The notes under the pieces are model-generated. The model saw only the letters and a program-made list of their open reading frames with translations. It was not told the DNA's origin and searched no databases. The position numbers and the translations under genes were made by a program. Positions 15,038-18,805 of a stretch of 18,805 bases of DNA are shown in pieces. The first letter of the stretch is position 1. Each line of letters begins with the position of its first letter. The DNA is from Bacteroidaceae bacterium (lineage in GTDB: Bacteria; Bacteroidota; Bacteroidia; Bacteroidales; Bacteroidaceae), in contig JAFZUB010000159.1 of NCBI GenBank assembly GCA_017618515.1, positions 1 to 18,805 of the forward strand, written 5' to 3'.

Positions 15038-16555
15038 TTACTTACCCCAGAAGATGGGCTTCGTGTAGTCGGCATTGGTAAACTCGGGAGTATTACCGTT
15101 GCGTGAAGAAGAACTCTCGGCATAAGGCCAACGCTCCAGGAGCTTATTGGGACCTACCTCATCCTTTACCTGGATGGGAGTGTAGAGAGTGCCCGGCACA
15201 TACTTCTCTGGCTTGTAGGAGGAGTCATCGCGCAGGTTGTACATATCCGAACCCTTAACAGAGCCAAATGTAGGATAGTCCAGGCGACGAATCTCGCACC
15301 ATGACTCGAAGTTGTTGGTGCCGGCGAGTGCCATCCACTTGGCAACACCGATGGACTTCTTCCAGTTGCTCCTGTCGTAAGGGAACTGGTTGATGACATC
15401 GTCAGCGCCGTCTACACCTGCAGAAGCGCAGGATGCTTCGATGGCTGCCTCATAGTGGTTCTGTGCCTCACCGTTGTTGCCGGTGCGGGCATAGTACTCA
15501 GCGATGAAAAACTCAATCTCAGCTAACGAAATAAGGTAAACAGGCATGTCATAGCTAGCCACTGGACGACACCAGTAGGTTGCATTGTATGTAGATGAAG
15601 TGGAGAAGTTAGTTCCGGAGATACCGCCGGTGTACTCTCCTGAGTTATTAGTCTCGAAGAAAGCGCTGAGACGCGGGTCTTCATAGACTACATCACCGTC
15701 AGCATTCTTCTGCAACATGGTGTTGATAATAGCGACATTTGCCACGATATTACCCGTTGCTCTACCAAAGGAAGAAAATTCTTCTGCATAGAATGGGTTT
15801 GCAGATCCAGCTTCGTCTTTCCAGCAGCCTGCGTATGCTACGTCCTCGGTGGGGAAGTCGCCTTCCTCTACGAGTTTCTTAACTGCGGAAGCCGCATCCT
15901 TGTTGACGTCATACTCACGCATAAGTATCTTCAGCTTGAGAGCCTTGGCAAACTTAATCCACTCACCGGCATTCTTACCGGGGAAGAGGAAGTTGGTAGC
16001 CACCTGGTCTCCAGTACCTGCCTTGCCGAGAGCATCGTCAAGCTCTGCAAGCACGCCGGCATAGATATCAGCGCCATCGTCATAATTAGGCATGGTGTTG
16101 CCAGTGAATGACTGGGAGTAAGGAACCTCACCGTAGCAGTCCACGAGAGCCTGATAGATGAAAGCACGCAGGGTGGTAGCAGCAAGGTAGGTGCCCCACG
16201 CTTCTTCTTTCTCTGCGAGGTCACGGGTAGTGGTCAGATTCTTCAGCGCACGAGCGTTGAGCTGAGTGTAGGTAGAGCTGGAGCGAGTAGCTGACATCTC
16301 AAACTGAGAGAAGTCCAAATAGTTGGAAGTACCAAATTCATGAGCAAAATGCTGGGAATAGAATCCACCTGCAATTCGCATGAAGTCGCCATAGCTGGTA
16401 GCAAGGTTCATCTCTGCGCCGGGCAGAAGAATGTCAGGAGTCATGTTGCTCTCAGCGGGAGAGTTGGGATCGTCATTGATATCCAGATAGCTATCGCAAG
16501 AAGCGAAAGAAATCAGTCCCAATACAACTGTTGATATAATTGCTATTTTTTTCAT
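15038..16555 (-). CDS. SusD/RagB-family outer-membrane lipoprotein
   Basis: A 505-residue SusD-like lipoprotein with signal peptide and lipobox FASC (Cys20), then DSYLDINDDPNSP, the standard opening of the SusD-like_2 group. LLPGAEMNLATSYGDFMRIAGGFYSQHFA matches the first TPR-type helices, and LISLAEIEFFIAEYYARTGN near residue 340 is the conserved late helix pair. SusD proteins cap the SusC channel and bind the nutrient. The SusD-like_2 group is seen with glycan, peptide and other substrates, so the ligand cannot be called. The start at 16555 is preceded by a strong Shine-Dalgarno, unusual in this phylum, 18 bp after the SusC stop. The gene is second in the operon. Confidence 0.92.
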   Translation of the reverse strand: MKKIAIISTVVLGLISFASCDSYLDINDDPNSPAESNMTPDILLPGAEMNLATSYGDFMRIAGGFYSQHFAHEFGTSNYLDFSQFEMSATRSSSTYTQLNARALKNLTTTRDLAEKEEAWGTYLAATTLRAFIYQALVDCYGEVPYSQSFTGNTMPNYDDGADIYAGVLAELDDALGKAGTGDQVATNFLFPGKNAGEWIKFAKALKLKILMREYDVNKDAASAVKKLVEEGDFPTEDVAYAGCWKDEAGSANPFYAEEFSSFGRATGNIVANVAIINTMLQKNADGDVVYEDPRLSAFFETNNSGEYTGGISGTNFSTSSTYNATYWCRPVASYDMPVYLISLAEIEFFIAEYYARTGNNGEAQNHYEAAIEASCASAGVDGADDVINQFPYDRSNWKKSIGVAKWMALAGTNNFESWCEIRRLDYPTFGSVKGSDMYNLRDDSSYKPEKYVPGTLYTPIQVKDEVGPNKLLERWPYAESSSSRNGNTPEFTNADYTKPIFWGK

Positions 16556-16562
16556 AATATAT

Positions 16563-16570
16563 TCCTCCTT
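16563..16570 (-). promoter_or_regulatory. Strong Shine-Dalgarno for the SusD-like gene
   Basis: On the minus strand AAGGAGGA lies 7 bases before the ATG at 16555. Near-perfect complementarity to the 16S 3' end is uncommon in Bacteroidetes, and no other gene in the window has it. Confidence 0.7.
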
Positions 16571-16573
16571 TTT

Positions 16574-18805
16574 TTAGAATTTCAGAGCCACATTGAAGCC
16601 GATGGTGCGGCATGCAGGATTGGAATAGAGTTCGCCGAACATACCGTCGAGGTCATTGCCATAGGACGAGGTCTCAGGATCGATGTAACGGTTGCCCTTG
16701 TGAGTCCAGGTAATGAGGTTATTGGCAAACAACGAGAGGGTAATGTCGCTCAGATAGAGCTTCTTCACGATAGTCTTGGGCAGAGTATAGGAAAGAGTGA
16801 TATTGCGCAACTTCACGAAGGAACGCTTAATCAGATAGAACTCGCCGCCTACACCGGCACCATAGTTGTTGAAGTAATCCTGATAGCTACCGTCAGCGGT
16901 AGAGATAGGAGTGGTATTCACTGTGCCGTCAGCATATACAGAGTTGGGGATGATAAACGGATTACGCTCGTTGTAGAGAGTAATGTCACCGTTACCCGTG
17001 AACTGCATAAGGTTCTTGGTACGAGAGAACATGTAGCCACCCTGACGAACATCAAGAGCTGCACTGAGAGTGAAACCGTAAGCGGAAACAGAGGTGGTTA
17101 CACCGCCTGTCCATACGGGGTTGACATTCTTGCCAGTATCCTTAACCTCGGTGGTGAGGAGGGGCTGACCGCTGGCACCTACGATGAGCTTGCCATCGTC
17201 AGTGTACTGAGGCAGATAGGTGTAGAGCTCACCCATGGGCTTGCCAACAACTGCGCGCATGTAAACAGCGTCGTCACCTGCGGAGAAGCCGTTGATATTA
17301 ACCATACCGCCTTCGAGGCTTGCGGGCAGGGAGACAACCTTGTTGTTGTTCTTTGCGAAGTTGAAGCCCAACTCCCAACGCAGTTTCCTGGTCTGCACGG
17401 GCACGGTGTTAACGAGCAACTCAATACCCTTGTTGGTTACCTTACCGAAGTTGGTTACCATTGAGGTGTAACCGGTGGCGGGGTCAACAGGCAGAGTGAA
17501 GATCTGGTCCTTGGTGGTACGATTGTAGTAAGAGAAGTCGAGTGTGAGTCGATTCTTGAGGAATGCGAGGTTAAGACCCATCTCAAACTCAGTGGTCATC
17601 TCAGGCTTCAGGCTGCTGGAACCAGCAGTACCGGCTGCCTGGAATGCGTTGGTACCATTGAAGGGGAACTGAATCATATCGATGTAGTATCCATTGGAGA
17701 AACCCTGCACATAGCGAGGATTAACCATATACACACCTGCATCGTTACCAGTCTTACCGTAAGCCAGACGAGCCTTACCGAAGGTGAGTATGTCATTCTG
17801 AGGAAGATTCTTGGTGAAGATCCAGCTCAGTGTTGCACCGGGATAGAAGTAGTTGTTCTTCTTCAGCGGCAGAGTGGACGACCAGTCGTTACGTGCTGTA
17901 ATGTCGAGGAACAGCATATCGTCCCAACCAAGGGTGAGGTCACCGAAGAGACCTACGCTGCGGCGCTTGCTCTGAGCCTCAGCGATAGTAGTCTTGGTAG
18001 CACCATTGCTGAGATCCCAGAAACCAGTGTTGAATGTGAGGTCTTCAGTCAGGTTTTGGCTGCTGGTAGCGTAACGCTCGCTGATGTTGACACCTGCCAT
18101 GAGGTTAACATCGAGGCGACCATCAAGATACTTGTCCTTCCAGTTAGCGAGGAAGTCCTGGTTGATTTCATACCTACGCATATATGTGGTAGAAACAGAA
18201 CCATCTTGAGGCATACTGTTATTGAAAGCATTAACAAAGCCATAGGGGTCTGTATACTGAGCAGGGTCAAGAGCTTCAATCTTGGGCACACCAATCTTAT
18301 GGTCATAGTCGCTGTAGTCGAAGCCGAAGCGATAAGTCAGGGTCAGCTGACGGAACGGCTGGATATCAGCCTGCACCTTACCAAACACCTGCTTGGCATC
18401 GTTGTGGTTGTAGTTGTTCTCAATAGCCCAGTAGGGGTTGGTGATACCGTAGGGGGTAAACCAAGCCTCGGGGGTATTGAATGCAGAGCTGAGGTTCTGA
18501 CGGTCAACGAGGCTGATGTCGCGGGCAAACTCCAAGATACCGTCAATCATAGTGGTACCCTGGAAAGAACCAACGGTGTTGGTCTTGCTCTTGGCAACAT
18601 TTACACTTGAAGTCAGCTTCAACCAATCGGTAGCCTGATAGCTGCCGCGATAAGCGAGAGTGCTACGCTTGTAGGTGTCCTTGTCGCCCGGGATGATACC
18701 GTTGTCAGAGCTCTTGGAGAAGCTCAGATAGTAAGTCATCCTGTTGTCATCGGAAACGCCATTGAGAGAGATGCTGTGGGAGTTCAGGAAGCCAGTCTTG
18801 AAGAA
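16574..18805 (-). CDS. SusC/RagA-family TonB-dependent receptor, 5' end missing
   Basis: The frame is open to the right edge, so the visible 743 residues are the C-terminal part of a protein usually near 1000 residues; signal peptide, carboxypeptidase-like domain and plug lie outside. The first visible residues, FFKTGFLNSHSISLNGVSDD then NRMTYYLSFSKSSDNGI, are the usual start of the SusC barrel; the Met at 18739 is internal, not the start. Further marks: NVAKSKTNT, RNDWSSTLPLKKNNYFYPG, KARLAYGKTGND, SSLKPEMTTEFEMGLNLAFLKNRL and a beta-barrel ending in NVALKF with terminal Phe for BAM insertion. It forms the TonB-driven outer-membrane channel for the SusD-like partner. The substrate is not readable from the barrel. 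Confidence 0.95.
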   Translation of the reverse strand, partial: FFKTGFLNSHSISLNGVSDDNRMTYYLSFSKSSDNGIIPGDKDTYKRSTLAYRGSYQATDWLKLTSSVNVAKSKTNTVGSFQGTTMIDGILEFARDISLVDRQNLSSAFNTPEAWFTPYGITNPYWAIENNYNHNDAKQVFGKVQADIQPFRQLTLTYRFGFDYSDYDHKIGVPKIEALDPAQYTDPYGFVNAFNNSMPQDGSVSTTYMRRYEINQDFLANWKDKYLDGRLDVNLMAGVNISERYATSSQNLTEDLTFNTGFWDLSNGATKTTIAEAQSKRRSVGLFGDLTLGWDDMLFLDITARNDWSSTLPLKKNNYFYPGATLSWIFTKNLPQNDILTFGKARLAYGKTGNDAGVYMVNPRYVQGFSNGYYIDMIQFPFNGTNAFQAAGTAGSSSLKPEMTTEFEMGLNLAFLKNRLTLDFSYYNRTTKDQIFTLPVDPATGYTSMVTNFGKVTNKGIELLVNTVPVQTRKLRWELGFNFAKNNNKVVSLPASLEGGMVNINGFSAGDDAVYMRAVVGKPMGELYTYLPQYTDDGKLIVGASGQPLLTTEVKDTGKNVNPVWTGGVTTSVSAYGFTLSAALDVRQGGYMFSRTKNLMQFTGNGDITLYNERNPFIIPNSVYADGTVNTTPISTADGSYQDYFNNYGAGVGGEFYLIKRSFVKLRNITLSYTLPKTIVKKLYLSDITLSLFANNLITWTHKGNRYIDPETSSYGNDLDGMFGELYSNPACRTIGFNVALKF

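Noticed and set aside
18343..18739. Met at 18739 as the SusC start
   Set aside because: The frame continues unbroken to the window edge and the residues before this Met match the SusC barrel start, so the Met is internal.

Overview
The window comes from a Bacteroidales genome, most likely Prevotella-like (family placement is inference). The evidence is a SusC/SusD pair, lipoproteins with acidic residues after the lipid-anchored Cys, a DUF5606 protein, a DUF4922 protein, a C-terminal tail of the YDLQGRRV...KGVYIVNG type, a TAnnTTTG promoter box and little Shine-Dalgarno use.

Layout. (1) 1-344 is a mostly non-coding left edge; it may hold the first codons of a leftward gene and it carries the terminator of the next gene. 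(2) 345-4205 (-) is a 1286-residue secreted protein with two near-identical carbohydrate-binding-like repeats, an SGNH esterase domain, an unassigned middle, an alpha/beta-hydrolase esterase domain and a sorting-type tail. (3) 4206-4413 is a block of degenerate hairpin repeats. (4) 4414-4833 (-) is a DUF5606 protein, divergent from the next block across a short region with an exact heptamer array. (5) 4935-13600 (+) is a tightly packed five-gene run: a CPA2/Kef-type cation:proton antiporter, a glycosyltransferase-2/DUF4922 fusion, a SpoIID/LytB-domain protein without a signal peptide, an AmpG-like permease and a clostripain-family (C11) lipoprotein. (6) A strong hairpin at 13630-13656 separates this run from a convergent operon. 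(7) 13695-18805 (-) reads SusC-like TonB receptor (5' end beyond the right edge), SusD-like lipoprotein, DUF5012-type lipoprotein, Lipid_bd-type lipoprotein.

How the genes may work together. Block 5 puts an AmpG-type muropeptide permease next to a SpoIID-fold protein with its catalytic Glu, which appears cytoplasmic, and a protein joining a glycosyltransferase to a HIT/GalT-like domain. I infer a cell-wall fragment uptake and processing cassette, with the surface C11 protease as a possible partner outside the cell. Block 7 is a nutrient-import system of unknown substrate; no glycan-degrading enzyme from its own operon lies in the window. The multi-domain esterase probably de-esterifies plant or other complex polysaccharide.

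The least expected feature is repeat DNA inside genes. Degenerate 7-bp arrays flank the tail-motif codons of the esterase, and copies of a GACCCYCT...CCTATAGGG-like palindromic element are read in frame in the antiporter C-terminus and in a linker of the SpoIID protein, with a third copy between genes. No tRNA, rRNA, CRISPR array or complete insertion sequence was seen.
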